From: an uncultured Sphingomonadaceae bacterium
GTDB taxonomy: Bacteria; Pseudomonadota; Alphaproteobacteria; Sphingomonadales; Sphingomonadaceae
DNA length: 64,000 nt
Direction of reading: 5' to 3'
Assembly: GCA_947497315.1 (NCBI GenBank)
Contig: CANMFX010000003.1
Location: 496,001 to 560,000 of the forward strand
The translations under genes and the position numbers were made by a program. Under the pieces are notes generated by a model that saw only the letters and a program-made list of their open reading frames with translations, was not told the origin of the DNA and did not search any database. This document shows positions 9,147 through 18,964 of this stretch, in pieces. Every line of letters starts with the position of its first letter. Positions within the stretch are counted from its first letter, which is position 1.

Positions 9147-9773
9147 ATGACCATCATTGTCCATCATCTCGAAAACAGCCGGTCCCAACGCATCCTCTGG
9201 TTGCTGGAAGAATTGGCGCTTCCTTATGAGATCAAGCGCTATGAACGGCACCCGAAGACCCAGCGCGCGCCGGACAGTTTAAAAGCCATCCATCCGCTGG
9301 GCAAATCGCCGATGATCGAAGATGATGGTCAGGTGATTATCGAAACGGCAGCAATTGTCGAATATCTCGTGAGGAAGGCAGGTGGGACACTGGGAGCGCC
9401 GGACGACAAGACGGGAGCCCAGCTTTACACCCAATATCTGCATTTTGCCGAGGGATCGATGATGCCGCCGCTGTTTGGCACACTTGTTATCAATCGCTTG
9501 GGATTTCTGGGCTGGCCGGCAAAGAAACCGATAATGGGCATGGTGGAAGACCTGCTCTCATGGCTTGAAACCGAACTCGCGTCCCGCCCTTATTTCGCGG
9601 GTAGCGAACTTACCGCCGCCGATGTCATGATGAGTTTTCCTTTGGAGGCGAGCCAGGCACGCGCTGGTCTGGATGATCGTTTCCCGAATTTGCAAGCCTG
9701 GCTCAAACGCATTCATGACCGGCCGCAATATAAAACTGCGCTCGAAAAAGGTGGTCCCTATGCCTATGCGTGA
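9147..9773 (+). CDS. Glutathione S-transferase
   Basis: A 208-residue cytoplasmic enzyme conjugating glutathione to electrophiles. The N-terminal thioredoxin-like domain shows SRSQRILWLLEELALPYE, the cis-proline region PLGKSPMI and the glutathione-binding IETAAIVEYL. The C-terminal helical domain ends in FPNLQAWLKRIHDRPQYKTAL. Length is standard for the beta/zeta-like bacterial classes. It stands alone between recA and alaS, with an AAAAGGGG ribosome site close to the ATG. The substrate cannot be inferred. Confidence 0.9.
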   Translation: MTIIVHHLENSRSQRILWLLEELALPYEIKRYERHPKTQRAPDSLKAIHPLGKSPMIEDDGQVIIETAAIVEYLVRKAGGTLGAPDDKTGAQLYTQYLHFAEGSMMPPLFGTLVINRLGFLGWPAKKPIMGMVEDLLSWLETELASRPYFAGSELTAADVMMSFPLEASQARAGLDDRFPNLQAWLKRIHDRPQYKTALEKGGPYAYA

Positions 9774-9846
9774 TCGTGCATCAGAATTTGCTGATTGATC
9801 GATTGACGGGATTGTAAACCGGACGGGCCTCGCCTAAGTCGATTTC

Positions 9847-12495
9847 ATGATTACCACCAACGACATAAGACGCTCTTTTCTGGAATATTTTGCGGCACAG
9901 GGACACGAAGTTGTTCCTTCGTCTCCACTGATTCCGCACAATGACCCGACGTTGATGTTCATCAACGCTGGCATGGTACCGTTCAAGAATATCTTCACGG
10001 GCGCTGAGAAGAGCAAATTCCCGACGGCGACATCAAGCCAGAAATGCGTTCGTGCTGGCGGTAAGCATAATGACCTTGATAATGTCGGCTACACTGCCCG
10101 GCACCATACGTTTTTTGAAATGCTTGGTAACTTCTCCTTCGGCGATTATTTCAAGGAACAGGCGATCCATAATGCATGGGAGTTAATCACCAAGACGTGG
10201 GAAATTTCCGCCGATCGGCTGACAGTGACCGTCTATCATACCGATGACGAAGCCTTTGATTTGTGGCGCAAGATTTCCGGCCTGCCAGAAGAACGCATCA
10301 TCCGTATTGCGACCAATGATAATTTCTGGTCCATGGGTGACACCGGCCCCTGCGGCCCCTGTAGCGAAATATTCTATGATCATGGCGATCATATTTTTGG
10401 TGGCCCTCCCGGTAGCCCGGATGAGGACGGTGATCGCTTTGTGGAAATCTGGAATCTGGTGTTCATGCAATATGAACAGCATGCCGGTGGCGATCGTATC
10501 GATTTGCCAAAGCCATCAATTGATACCGGCATGGGGCTGGAGCGCGTTGCGGCCGTGATGCAGGGCACGCATGACAATTATGAAATTGACCTGTTCAAGG
10601 CACTGATTGCCCAATCCGGTTCTCTGACCGGCACCGAAACGGCAGGGGATAATCAGGCCAGTCACCGCGTTATCGCTGATCATTTGCGCGCTTCATCCTT
10701 TCTGGTGGCCGATGGCGTTCTGCCAGCCAATGAAGGCCGCGGCTATGTGCTGCGGCGGATCATGCGCCGCGCCATGCGCCATGCGCACTTGCTGGGTGCC
10801 CAGGACCCGCTGATGCACCGGATGGTCGGTGCGTTAACCGGTGAAATGGGCAATGCATTTCCAGAGTTGATCCGTGCGAAACCGCTTATCGAGGAAACCT
10901 TGCTGCGGGAGGAAACCAATTTCCGCCGGACGCTCGACAAGGGCCTCAAGCTGCTCGATGCCGAGATTGCCGACATGAACGACGGTGATGTTTTGCCCGG
11001 CGCTACTGCTTTTAAACTCTACGACACATATGGTTTCCCCTATGATCTGACCGAAGATGCTTTGCGGGCCAAATCGCTGGGTGTCGACCGCGATGGTTTC
11101 GATGCTGCCATGGCAGAACAAAAGGCCGCTGCCCGCGCCGCCTGGAAGGGATCGGGAGATCAGGCATCGGAGACCGTGTGGTTCAACATCGCTGAGCGCG
11201 AAGGGAGCACGGAATTCACGGGCTATAGCGCGGAATCCGGTGATGGTGTTGTCGTAGCGCTGGTCAAGGACGGCGAAGAAATTCAGTCTGCCAAAACCGG
11301 TGATGAAGTCACAATGCTGACGAATCAGACGCCGTTCTATGGCGAAAGCGGTGGTCAGATGGGTGACAGCGGTATGGTGTCTGGGCAAGGCGGGTTCTCG
11401 GCCGGTGTTGCTGATACAAGCAAACCTCTCGGTCGCCTTCACGCACATCAAATGAAAATAGATAACGGAGCGGTTGCTGTCGGTGATACCGTCCACCTGG
11501 TGGTCGATTCAAAACGCCGGACCGAACTGCGCGCCAACCATAGCGCGACCCACTTGCTGCATAAGGCGCTGCGACACCATCTGGGCGATCATGTGACACA
11601 AAAGGGCAGTTTGGTGGCGCCCGACCGTCTGCGGTTCGACTTCTCTCATCCGGCTGCTTTGACAGACACTGAAATCAAGGCGGTTGAGGCTGATGTAAAT
11701 GCGCAGGTGAGGGGCAATAGCCCTGTTGTAACCCGCTTGATGAGCCCCGACGATGCAGTAGCCGCCGGCGCGTTGGCCCTGTTTGGTGAGAAATATGGCG
11801 ATGAAGTTCGTGTTCTTTCCATGGGTGTGGAAGATGATAACGACTATTCGGTTGAGCTTTGCGGCGGAACCCATGTCAACGCGCTTGGCGATATCGGATT
11901 GATGGTAATCATCTCTGAATCAGCAGTATCGAGCGGTGTTCGTCGCATCGAGGCATTGACCGGCGAAGCTGCCCGATTGTGGTTAGGTGAACGTGACAGC
12001 AAGCTCAAGTCCATTGCCGCTGCCTTGAAGGCGTCTCCCGAGGAGGCAGCCGAGCGCGTTTCCGCTTTGGTGGAAGAGCGTAAGAAGCTCGACCGCGAGT
12101 TGACGGAAGCGAAAAAGGCTTTGGCACTGGCCGGAGATGGCGGCGGTTCGGCAAAAAACGAAGTGGAAGCTATTGGCGATGTTTCTTTTAGCGGTCAGGT
12201 GATAAATGGCCTGAATCCGAAAGAGCTACGGGGTCTGATTGATGAAGAAAAAAAGAAAATGGGCAGCGGTATTAGCGCCCTGATCGCGGTTAACGACGGC
12301 CGTGCTACCGTCGCTGTCGGCGTCACGGATGATTTGACCGGTTCGCATAATGCAGTTGATCTGGTTCAGTCTGCGGTCGCGGCTGTCGGCGGAAAAGGTG
12401 GCGGCGGTCGCCCTGACATGGCGCAAGGCGGCGGACCGGATGGCACCAAAGCCAATGATGCTATTGCTGCAATAAAGGCTATTCTTGCGGGCTGA
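9847..12495 (+). CDS. alaS: Alanyl-tRNA synthetase
   Basis: An 882-residue class II aminoacyl-tRNA synthetase charging tRNA-Ala. Motif 1 region [15 protein letters not shown], the editing-domain zinc motif [11 protein letters not shown] and the matching CGGTH are all present. The C-terminal DHHA1 domain ends in [16 protein letters not shown]. Length is typical. The gene ends 17 bases inside the 3' end of the convergent antiporter gene, and no hairpin terminator is visible between them. Confidence 0.97.
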   Translation: MITTNDIRRSFLEYFAAQGHEVVPSSPLIPHNDPTLMFINAGMVPFKNIFTGAEKSKFPTATSSQKCVRAGGKHNDLDNVGYTARHHTFFEMLGNFSFGDYFKEQAIHNAWELITKTWEISADRLTVTVYHTDDEAFDLWRKISGLPEERIIRIATNDNFWSMGDTGPCGPCSEIFYDHGDHIFGGPPGSPDEDGDRFVEIWNLVFMQYEQHAGGDRIDLPKPSIDTGMGLERVAAVMQGTHDNYEIDLFKALIAQSGSLTGTETAGDNQASHRVIADHLRASSFLVADGVLPANEGRGYVLRRIMRRAMRHAHLLGAQDPLMHRMVGALTGEMGNAFPELIRAKPLIEETLLREETNFRRTLDKGLKLLDAEIADMNDGDVLPGATAFKLYDTYGFPYDLTEDALRAKSLGVDRDGFDAAMAEQKAAARAAWKGSGDQASETVWFNIAEREGSTEFTGYSAESGDGVVVALVKDGEEIQSAKTGDEVTMLTNQTPFYGESGGQMGDSGMVSGQGGFSAGVADTSKPLGRLHAHQMKIDNGAVAVGDTVHLVVDSKRRTELRANHSATHLLHKALRHHLGDHVTQKGSLVAPDRLRFDFSHPAALTDTEIKAVEADVNAQVRGNSPVVTRLMSPDDAVAAGALALFGEKYGDEVRVLSMGVEDDNDYSVELCGGTHVNALGDIGLMVIISESAVSSGVRRIEALTGEAARLWLGERDSKLKSIAAALKASPEEAAERVSALVEERKKLDRELTEAKKALALAGDGGGSAKNEVEAIGDVSFSGQVINGLNPKELRGLIDEEKKKMGSGISALIAVNDGRATVAVGVTDDLTGSHNAVDLVQSAVAAVGGKGGGGRPDMAQGGGPDGTKANDAIAAIKAILAG

Positions 12496-14287
12496 GTTTT
12501 GTCGCAGAAACGGTGCTATCGTCCAAAGCCGATGATTTAAGCTTTGGCCCAACTTCCAGATCACCGTCTTTTTGGATCCGGTGCCGAATCTGATCCCGTT
12601 TCTCATGGATGGACGCAATGACAGGGCCCATGGCGACACCGTTTTCCACCAGTATCGCCTCTGACAATTGCAGTGACCCTTCCAGTGCCTCGGGTACCGC
12701 ATTGGTGGCGCCGGCCTGGTAAAGCTCGGCGGCGTGTTCTGTATCCCGGGCGCGTACAATAATCGGCAAATTGGGAACCCATGCACGAACCTTCTTCACA
12801 ACCTGGACCGAGAGAACCGGTTCGTCCATTGTCAATACGAGCGCCTTAGCGTGCCCAAGCCTTAGCCGGTCCAGCATTTCATTGCGCGCAACATTCCCAA
12901 AGATAATCGGATAGCCGTCCCGCCGGGCGCCCGCGACCACATCAATATTCGACTCTATCGCGAGATAGTTCTGGTCATGTGCCTGCATCATGTCCGCCAC
13001 CAAGCGCCCCACTCTGCCAAAGCCAATGATAATCGTTTTCTCCGCATCGATGACCTGATCGTCGGTGGCTTCGATATTTTCGCCTCGCAGCTCAATCCGC
13101 CTGGCCATATCATGACCAAACCTGGCCAGCAGAGGCGTGATCGTAAGACCGATTGCAGTAACAATTTGCCAGAAAGCGGCCGTTTGTGGCTGGATAAGTT
13201 GCGCTTGGGTGGCGGCTGCCAGAACGATCAAGGTGGTTTCTGATGGGCTGGACATCAACACGCCGGCCTCCGTGGCTGTACCCGGCCGTGCACCGGCAAA
13301 CCGCAGCAAGCCGCCGGTTACAATGGCTTTCACCAGTACCACCCCGACAACAGCCGTGATCAGGCTGGCCCAGTTTTCCAGAATGACTCTGATATCGATC
13401 TGCATGCCGACCGTGATTAGAAATACACCGAGCGCTAGCCCCTTGAAGGGAGCAGTGATAACCTCAACTTCGCCATGATACTCGGTCTCGGCTATAAGTA
13501 GTCCGGCTAAAAGTGCACCTACTATCGGCGAGAGGCCAGTCGCGGCCGTCGCAAGGCTGGCGAGGATGATGACCAACAGGCTGACTGACAGAAAGAGTTC
13601 AGGGCTTTTTGTCCGCGCCGCCTGTGCAAAAATCCGCGGCAACAAAAGTCGTCCAAGCACCAGCATCCCGATTATCACCGCGCCGCCAATAATAAGGGTG
13701 TTTATCAACTCTTCCCAAGACGATCCGCTGGCATAGGAAGGTGCGAGGGCGCCGAGCAGAAAGATGATCGGTACGATGGCAACATCTTCGAACAGGAGCA
13801 TGGCCAGCGCAGCGCGACCTACCGGAGTTTTTGTACCGGACATCGGCAATACAAGAGCTGTGGACGACAAGGCCAGGGCCAGGCCGAGACCGAGTGCGCC
13901 GGCGGGATTCTGCCCGATCAGATAAAGGACAAAACCAATGATGAAACCGGATATGGTCAACTCCGCAGCGCCGACACCGAATACGAGTTGCCGCATGGAC
14001 CAAAGCCGCTTGAAAGACAGTTCCAGGCCTATGGAGAATAGCAGCAGGATTATCCCGAACTCGGCGAAGGGCTCTATCGCTTCCCGATCATTGATCGTGA
14101 CAAACTTGAGCCAGTCATATTGGCCTGAAAGAGCGCCGAGTCCCGAAGGACCAAGCAAAATTCCGACCAGGATGAAACCGATAATCGGCGTGATCCGAAA
14201 ACGCGCGAAGGCGGGAATAACCAGTCCGGCGGCTCCCAATATGACGATAGCGTCGATAAATGCTGGATTGTCGAGTGGAGTGGACAT
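12479..14287 (-). CDS. Kef-type monovalent cation:proton antiporter (CPA2)
   Basis: A 602-residue inner-membrane antiporter, probably exchanging K+ for H+. About 12 hydrophobic segments make up the Na/H-exchanger domain (residues 1-390), including [10 protein letters not shown] and the [12 protein letters not shown] segment with conserved acidic residues. A cytoplasmic RCK/TrkA-N Rossmann domain follows ([16 protein letters not shown], then [22 protein letters not shown]). This matches the KefB/KefC architecture, although no KefF/KefG partner is adjacent. The 3' end overlaps alaS by 17 bases. The start at [10 protein letters not shown] has only a weak ribosome site. Confidence 0.88.
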   Translation of the reverse strand: MSTPLDNPAFIDAIVILGAAGLVIPAFARFRITPIIGFILVGILLGPSGLGALSGQYDWLKFVTINDREAIEPFAEFGIILLLFSIGLELSFKRLWSMRQLVFGVGAAELTISGFIIGFVLYLIGQNPAGALGLGLALALSSTALVLPMSGTKTPVGRAALAMLLFEDVAIVPIIFLLGALAPSYASGSSWEELINTLIIGGAVIIGMLVLGRLLLPRIFAQAARTKSPELFLSVSLLVIILASLATAATGLSPIVGALLAGLLIAETEYHGEVEVITAPFKGLALGVFLITVGMQIDIRVILENWASLITAVVGVVLVKAIVTGGLLRFAGARPGTATEAGVLMSSPSETTLIVLAAATQAQLIQPQTAAFWQIVTAIGLTITPLLARFGHDMARRIELRGENIEATDDQVIDAEKTIIIGFGRVGRLVADMMQAHDQNYLAIESNIDVVAGARRDGYPIIFGNVARNEMLDRLRLGHAKALVLTMDEPVLSVQVVKKVRAWVPNLPIIVRARDTEHAAELYQAGATNAVPEALEGSLQLSEAILVENGVAMGPVIASIHEKRDQIRHRIQKDGDLEVGPKLKSSALDDSTVSATKLSPQE

Positions 14288-14347
14288 GACGCCATCTATA
14301 CGCGAAAGATGGTGTTTGTCAGCACTATCAATTGAGCAAATACCATC

Positions 14348-15559
14348 ATGAACGACATAAGCACTGACATATTGATCGTTGGCGGCGGTCCGGCAGGGAT
14401 GATGGCGGGCTTGCTGTTCGCCAGAGCCGGTTTGAAAGTGAATGTTCTAGAAAAACATACTGATTTCCTGAGAGATTTTCGTGGTGACACGGTACACCCT
14501 TCGACACTTGAACTGTTCCACCAATTGGGGCTGCTCGATGAACTGCTGAAGATACCACATAGCAGACTTGATAGATTTTCCGTTCGGATTGCCGGCAGGA
14601 TCATGCGGATCGCTGATATGCAGCATCTTCCGGTTGCCGCCCCCTATATTGCGATGATGCCGCAATGGGACCTGCTAAATTTTATCGCAACCCAGGCTTC
14701 CGTCTATCCGGGATTTCAACTTCGCATGAAAACCGAAGCCACGGATCTAGACTATGACAGCCAAGGCCGGGTAAGTGGCGTGCTAACCTCTTCGGGGGCA
14801 ATTCTGCGGTCGAAACTGGTAATCGCTGCCGATGGGCGGCGGTCTGTTCTGCGCGGAAAAGCCCAGTTTCCAATAGAAAATATTGGAGCGCCGATGGACG
14901 TATTTTGGTTTCGGGTCGACAAGCCGCATAATTATACCGGTGATCTGGCCGGAACCATCAGTGCGGGGCAATTCATGGTATTGATTGATCGCGGTGAATA
15001 TCTTCAATGCGCCTATGTGTTCGGGAAAGGAAAGGCCGATGCCGTGCGCCAAGAAGGTGTTGAGGGATTCCGAGCCAGCCTTAAGATCTTGGTGCCCGAT
15101 CTAGCTTGCGCATTTGATCAAATCCAAGACTGGGAGCAGGTCAAGACACTGGAAGTTTCTCTCGATAGGTTGCTAAAATGGCATAGACCCGGCTTGCTGG
15201 CCATTGGCGATGCGGCGCACGCCATGTCACCTATTGGCGGTGTCGGAATTAATGTTGCCATTCAAGATGCCGTCACGGCTGCAAACGTCCTCGCCGGACC
15301 CATGGTGCAAGGAAAGAACCCTGATACGTTATTGGAGCATATCTATCGACGCCGCATAAAACCGGTCAAACGTATGCAGGCCGTTCAAAAACTTGCACAA
15401 GACAGAGTCATAGCCCCATTGCTTGCACGCAATAAGCCTATTGAAAAACCGTTTCTGCCGTTACGGATATTGAACCGTATTCCGATATTGCGGCGGATTC
15501 CCGGTACAGTCATTGGAATGGGGCTGGGGCGAGAGGCTATCCAGTCGCCGAAAGCCTGA
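14348..15559 (+). CDS. FAD-dependent monooxygenase (UbiH/PHBH superfamily)
   Basis: A 403-residue flavoprotein hydroxylase. Visible motifs are the dinucleotide-binding IVGGGPAGMMAGLLFARAG near the N-terminus, the DG-type ADGRRSVLR around residue 160, and the second FAD motif GDAAHAMSPIGGVGINVAIQDA around residues 285-306. The closest family type is p-hydroxybenzoate-hydroxylase-like aromatic or polyketide hydroxylases. UbiH-like ubiquinone hydroxylases are an alternative. It is a single gene divergent from the antiporter, and its stop codon directly abuts the icd stop on the other strand. The substrate is not predictable from the context. Confidence 0.83.
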   Translation: MNDISTDILIVGGGPAGMMAGLLFARAGLKVNVLEKHTDFLRDFRGDTVHPSTLELFHQLGLLDELLKIPHSRLDRFSVRIAGRIMRIADMQHLPVAAPYIAMMPQWDLLNFIATQASVYPGFQLRMKTEATDLDYDSQGRVSGVLTSSGAILRSKLVIAADGRRSVLRGKAQFPIENIGAPMDVFWFRVDKPHNYTGDLAGTISAGQFMVLIDRGEYLQCAYVFGKGKADAVRQEGVEGFRASLKILVPDLACAFDQIQDWEQVKTLEVSLDRLLKWHRPGLLAIGDAAHAMSPIGGVGINVAIQDAVTAANVLAGPMVQGKNPDTLLEHIYRRRIKPVKRMQAVQKLAQDRVIAPLLARNKPIEKPFLPLRILNRIPILRRIPGTVIGMGLGREAIQSPKA

Positions 15560-16780
15560 TTATTTCCAGTTTTGCATTTCCGTTTCGAGATTGGAGCGAA
15601 CCGCTTCAAAGAATTGCTCGGTTGTCATCCAGCTCTGATCCGGGCCGATGAGGATCGCCAAATCCTTGGTCATGCTGCCGCTTTCCACTGTCTGGATGCA
15701 GACTTTCTCAAGTGTTTCGGCAAAGCGCGTGACTTCTGGCGTATCATCGAACTTGCCGCGGTAAATCAGACCGCGGGTCCATGCAAAGATGGAAGCAATC
15801 GGATTGGTTGAGGTGGCTTTGCCTTCCTGATGCTGGCGATAGTGCCGCGTAACCGTACCATGTGCCGCTTCGGCTTCCACGGTATCGCCGGTTGGAGTCA
15901 TCAATACTGACGTCATGAGACCAAGCGAACCAAAGCCCTGCGCAACGGTGTCGGACTGAACGTCGCCGTCATAGTTTTTGCAGGCCCAGACAAACTTGCC
16001 GCTCCATTTCATGGCGGAGGCGACCATGTCATCGATCAGGCGATGTTCATAGATAATGTCCGCTTTTTCAAACTTGTCCTTGAACTCGGTTTCGAACACT
16101 TCCTCAAACAGATCTTTGAAGCGCCCGTCATAGGCTTTCATGATCGTGTTCTTGGTAGACAGATAGACTGGCCAGTTGCGATTAAGGCCATAATTCATGG
16201 AAGCACGGGCAAAGTCGCGGATGGAATCGTCCAGATTGTACATGGCCATGGCAACGCCGGGGGACGGGAACTGGAATACTTCCTCGTCGATCTTTGTGCC
16301 ATCGTCGCCGTCGAAGACCAGGCGGAGTTTGCCAGGGCCGGGAACTTTAAAGTCAGTTGCGCGATATTGGTCACCAAAGGCGTGGCGGCCAACGACGATA
16401 GGGTCGGTCCAGCCGGGGACCAGCCGCGGAACGTTGTCAATTACGATTGGCTCACGGAAAACAACACCGCCAAGGATATTACGGATGGTACCGTTTGGTG
16501 ATTTCCACATCCGCTTCAGCCCGAATTCCTCGACGCGCGCTTCATCCGGAGTGATGGTCGCGCATTTGACGCCGACACCATGTTTGTTGATCGCATTGGC
16601 GGCATCAACGGTAATTTTATCATTCGTATCGTCACGCACTTCAATGGCGAGGTCATAATAGTGCAGGTCAACGTCCAGATAAGGTTCAATCAGTTTTTCG
16701 CGAATCCATTGCCAGATGATCCGCGTCATTTCATCGCCATCAAGTTCGACGACCGGGTTTTTGACCTTAATTTTAGACAT
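15560..16780 (-). CDS. icd: NADP-dependent isocitrate dehydrogenase
   Basis: A 406-residue TCA-cycle enzyme that oxidatively decarboxylates isocitrate to 2-oxoglutarate with NADP. It is of the eukaryote-like type common in alphaproteobacteria: [20 protein letters not shown] at the N-terminus, the substrate loop [15 protein letters not shown], and [10 protein letters not shown] and [15 protein letters not shown] downstream. The reading frame extends 7 codons upstream to 16801, but MSKIKV at 16780 is the family start. The stop codon abuts that of the convergent monooxygenase with no spacer. Confidence 0.96.
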   Translation of the reverse strand: MSKIKVKNPVVELDGDEMTRIIWQWIREKLIEPYLDVDLHYYDLAIEVRDDTNDKITVDAANAINKHGVGVKCATITPDEARVEEFGLKRMWKSPNGTIRNILGGVVFREPIVIDNVPRLVPGWTDPIVVGRHAFGDQYRATDFKVPGPGKLRLVFDGDDGTKIDEEVFQFPSPGVAMAMYNLDDSIRDFARASMNYGLNRNWPVYLSTKNTIMKAYDGRFKDLFEEVFETEFKDKFEKADIIYEHRLIDDMVASAMKWSGKFVWACKNYDGDVQSDTVAQGFGSLGLMTSVLMTPTGDTVEAEAAHGTVTRHYRQHQEGKATSTNPIASIFAWTRGLIYRGKFDDTPEVTRFAETLEKVCIQTVESGSMTKDLAILIGPDQSWMTTEQFFEAVRSNLETEMQNWK

Positions 16781-16961
16781 AGAAATTATTCTTTCCTGCA
16801 AGCAATGTGTATCGAAGCATTCGGTGGGAGGAATCTAAGATGACGATCTCTTAGCAAAGATCGCAATATGTTCAACCATCTGTTCAAAACTCTCGTCATT
16901 GATCCTGCAAAACTGCTGCAGGAGTATTGTCAGAGCAGGACACTGCTTCTAAGGAACATGC

Positions 16962-17696
16962 ATGGCGATAGAAAAATATTCAAACAAGGGCCTTGGCGAA
17001 GCCAAATGGTCTTTTCCACCGGTCCACCCCGAAGGCCGTAAATTTGCTGTCATCTCGGCGGCCATTACAGCAGTCTTTGCGTTTTTCGCATGGGAAACAC
17101 TGGCATGGCCCATGGCTGGTGTTACCATCTGGGTGCTGGCTTTTTTCCGTGATCCGAAACGGGTTACACCTCTGGATGACAAATATATTGTTGCGCCGGC
17201 GGATGGCCTCGTAAATTTGATCATGCCGGTCGTGCCACCGCTGGAATTACAGGGTGAGGGCGGTCTCGGGGACGAGGAATTGATCCGTGTCTCAATTTTC
17301 ATGAGCGTCTTTGACGTGCATATCAATCGCACGCCCATTGAAGGTACGGTGAAACGGCAGGCCTATATATCGGGCAAATTCCTGAATGCCGATCTTGATA
17401 AAGCCAGCGACGAGAACGAGCGCCAGCACTTTATGGTCGAACGCAACGATGGTCTGAAGGTTGGCTTTACCCAGATTGCCGGACTGGTCGCGCGGCGGAT
17501 CATGTCCTTTGTGAAAGAAGGCGATTTTGTTGCGGTCGGACAGCGTGTTGGCCTGATTCGCTTCGGTAGCCGCGTCGATGTTTACCTGCCCAAGGGCACA
17601 ACACCCAATGTGGTTCTGGGACAGCGGACCATTGCCGGAGAAACGATTATTGCCCAAATCGGGCAAGTGAGAGAAATTGAAGGCATTGGTCAATGA
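16962..17696 (+). CDS. psd: Phosphatidylserine decarboxylase proenzyme
   Basis: A 244-residue membrane-associated enzyme turning phosphatidylserine into phosphatidylethanolamine. It is made as a proenzyme that self-cleaves between G202 and S203 in [11 protein letters not shown] to create the pyruvoyl cofactor; this is the short Psd form. Other conserved parts are [11 protein letters not shown], the [16 protein letters not shown] segment with the catalytic histidine, and NERQHFMVE. Two hydrophobic stretches lie near the N-terminus. It is followed 35 bp later by pssA, which supplies its substrate, so the pair is almost certainly co-transcribed. Confidence 0.95.
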   Translation: MAIEKYSNKGLGEAKWSFPPVHPEGRKFAVISAAITAVFAFFAWETLAWPMAGVTIWVLAFFRDPKRVTPLDDKYIVAPADGLVNLIMPVVPPLELQGEGGLGDEELIRVSIFMSVFDVHINRTPIEGTVKRQAYISGKFLNADLDKASDENERQHFMVERNDGLKVGFTQIAGLVARRIMSFVKEGDFVAVGQRVGLIRFGSRVDVYLPKGTTPNVVLGQRTIAGETIIAQIGQVREIEGIGQ

Positions 17697-17731
17697 CGAT
17701 CGGGCCAAATATTCAGGGCGCGACCTAGTTA

Positions 17732-18526
17732 GTGGCTGATAAGAAAACCACGGAACGACCGGAACGAGGTATATCGCTGCGGGCCTTTACGCCGAATGCG
17801 GTGACCGCCCTGGCGCTTTGTGTTGGCCTCAGCGGTGTGCGCTTTGCATTTCTGGAAAATTGGGTGCTGGCTGCCGGTGCCGTTGTTCTGGCCGGTATAT
17901 TGGACGGATTGGACGGGCGCATCGCCCGGTTGTTGAATGCACAAAGCCGTTTTGGTGCGGAACTCGATTCGCTTTCTGACGTGATCGCTTTTGGCGTTAC
18001 GCCAGCGCTTGTCATGTTTTTCTGGTCACTGCAGCATATGCCGCAATTTGGCTGGGTGATATCCCTGACCATGGCCGTCGGTTGTGCATTACGGCTGGCC
18101 CGGTTCAACGCTCATATTGATGACGAGGATCAGCCGCACAAGTCGGCTGGGTTTTTAACTGGCATTCCCGCTCCGGTCGCTGCCGGTCTTGCCATGCTGC
18201 CCTTATATCTCTGGGTGATTACTGATCAGGAGCTGTTTCGCCATTATTTTGTGGTCGGGCCATGGATTGTGCTCATCGCCTTCCTCATGATCTCCAACAC
18301 AGCCACCTATAGTTGGTCCTCACTTCGGTTGCGTAAGAATATCCGTCTGGAGGCTCTTGCGGGCTTCGCTCTGCTTGGTGTCGCGCTTATCAACAATCCT
18401 TGGATAACATTAAGTGTGATCAGTATCGGCTATATCGTTCTGATTCCGTTCAGCATCCGTAGCTACGCAAAGGTTAAGCGGCAGCGCGCAAAGGAGCTGT
18501 CCGAACAGTCCGGCGGTGCGGGCTAG
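17732..18526 (+). CDS. pssA: CDP-diacylglycerol-serine O-phosphatidyltransferase
   Basis: A 264-residue inner-membrane enzyme making phosphatidylserine from CDP-diacylglycerol and serine. The CDP-alcohol phosphotransferase signature DGLDGRIARLLNAQS followed by FGAELDSLSD is complete, with several hydrophobic helices. It uses a GTG start (MADKKTTERPE). It pairs with psd immediately upstream. Its last 53 bases overlap the 3' end of a small convergent gene on the minus strand. Confidence 0.94.
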   Translation: MADKKTTERPERGISLRAFTPNAVTALALCVGLSGVRFAFLENWVLAAGAVVLAGILDGLDGRIARLLNAQSRFGAELDSLSDVIAFGVTPALVMFFWSLQHMPQFGWVISLTMAVGCALRLARFNAHIDDEDQPHKSAGFLTGIPAPVAAGLAMLPLYLWVITDQELFRHYFVVGPWIVLIAFLMISNTATYSWSSLRLRKNIRLEALAGFALLGVALINNPWITLSVISIGYIVLIPFSIRSYAKVKRQRAKELSEQSGGAG

Positions 18527-18716
18527 TCCGGCAAGCCTTGTTCGCTGGACCACGATTGCGCTGCGAGACAGCCAATGCACCAATGTTCTTCTCACCAAGT
18601 TCCGCAACTATCACGGCCATTATCTTGTCCTGATAAGTATGAAACATCATCCCGATGGTCATAACTGCGCCAATCAGGGCAAGGGCAAAGAAGGTGGCAA
18701 TAGCGAATGTCAGCAT
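18474..18716 (-). CDS. Small membrane protein with SOS-type promoter
   Basis: An 80-residue protein not recognised as a named family. Residues 3-25 are strongly hydrophobic (MLTFAIATFFALALIGAV onward), then comes a short amphipathic stretch (YQDKIMAVIVAELGEKNI) and a basic tail rich in R, P and T. A GGGA ribosome site lies 7 bases before the ATG. Upstream on the same strand is a TTGACA -35 element with a GTTC-N7-GTTC LexA-type box between it and the expected -10. This suggests DNA-damage induction, by analogy with the small SOS membrane protein SidA, a division inhibitor in Caulobacter. No sequence similarity to SidA is claimed. Its last 17 codons overlap pssA. Confidence 0.6.
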   Translation of the reverse strand: MLTFAIATFFALALIGAVMTIGMMFHTYQDKIMAVIVAELGEKNIGALAVSQRNRGPANKACRTSPHRRTVRTAPLRAAA

Positions 18717-18731
18717 GTCAAAATCCCGTTT

Positions 18732-18777
18732 GTTCTTTATATGAACCTTTAATGTTCTAAATATGTTCTCTTGTCAA
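18732..18777 (-). promoter_or_regulatory. Putative SOS promoter with LexA-type box
   Basis: Read on the minus strand, TTGACA (18777-18772) is a good -35 element. A GTTC-N7-GTTC box (18754-18768 on the plus strand) sits just downstream of it, 37 bp before the start codon of the small membrane protein gene. Seventeen bases after the -35 is CATTAA, a poor -10. A further GTTC-N7-GAAC element lies at 18732-18746. The exact 7-base spacing matches the recA operator in this window. Confidence 0.68.
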
Positions 18778-18964
18778 ATATTATCTGAAACATGCCTCAA
18801 ATACGCATCAAGTAGCGAAAAGGTTACATCCTGCCGCTGATGCTAAAAACTATTGAGCCCATATGCGCTGTATCTTTCCTGATTCTGTATGAGGCCGACC
18901 TTATCCAAATATATAATGGTCTTCCCCTTCATCCTGTCTATGATCGGATCAAAGGATGAGAGAG

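Noticed and set aside
16870-16885. GTTC-N8-GTTC before psd, resembling a LexA box
   Set aside because: The spacer is 8 bases, not the 7 seen at recA and at the small membrane protein gene, and psd is not an expected SOS gene.
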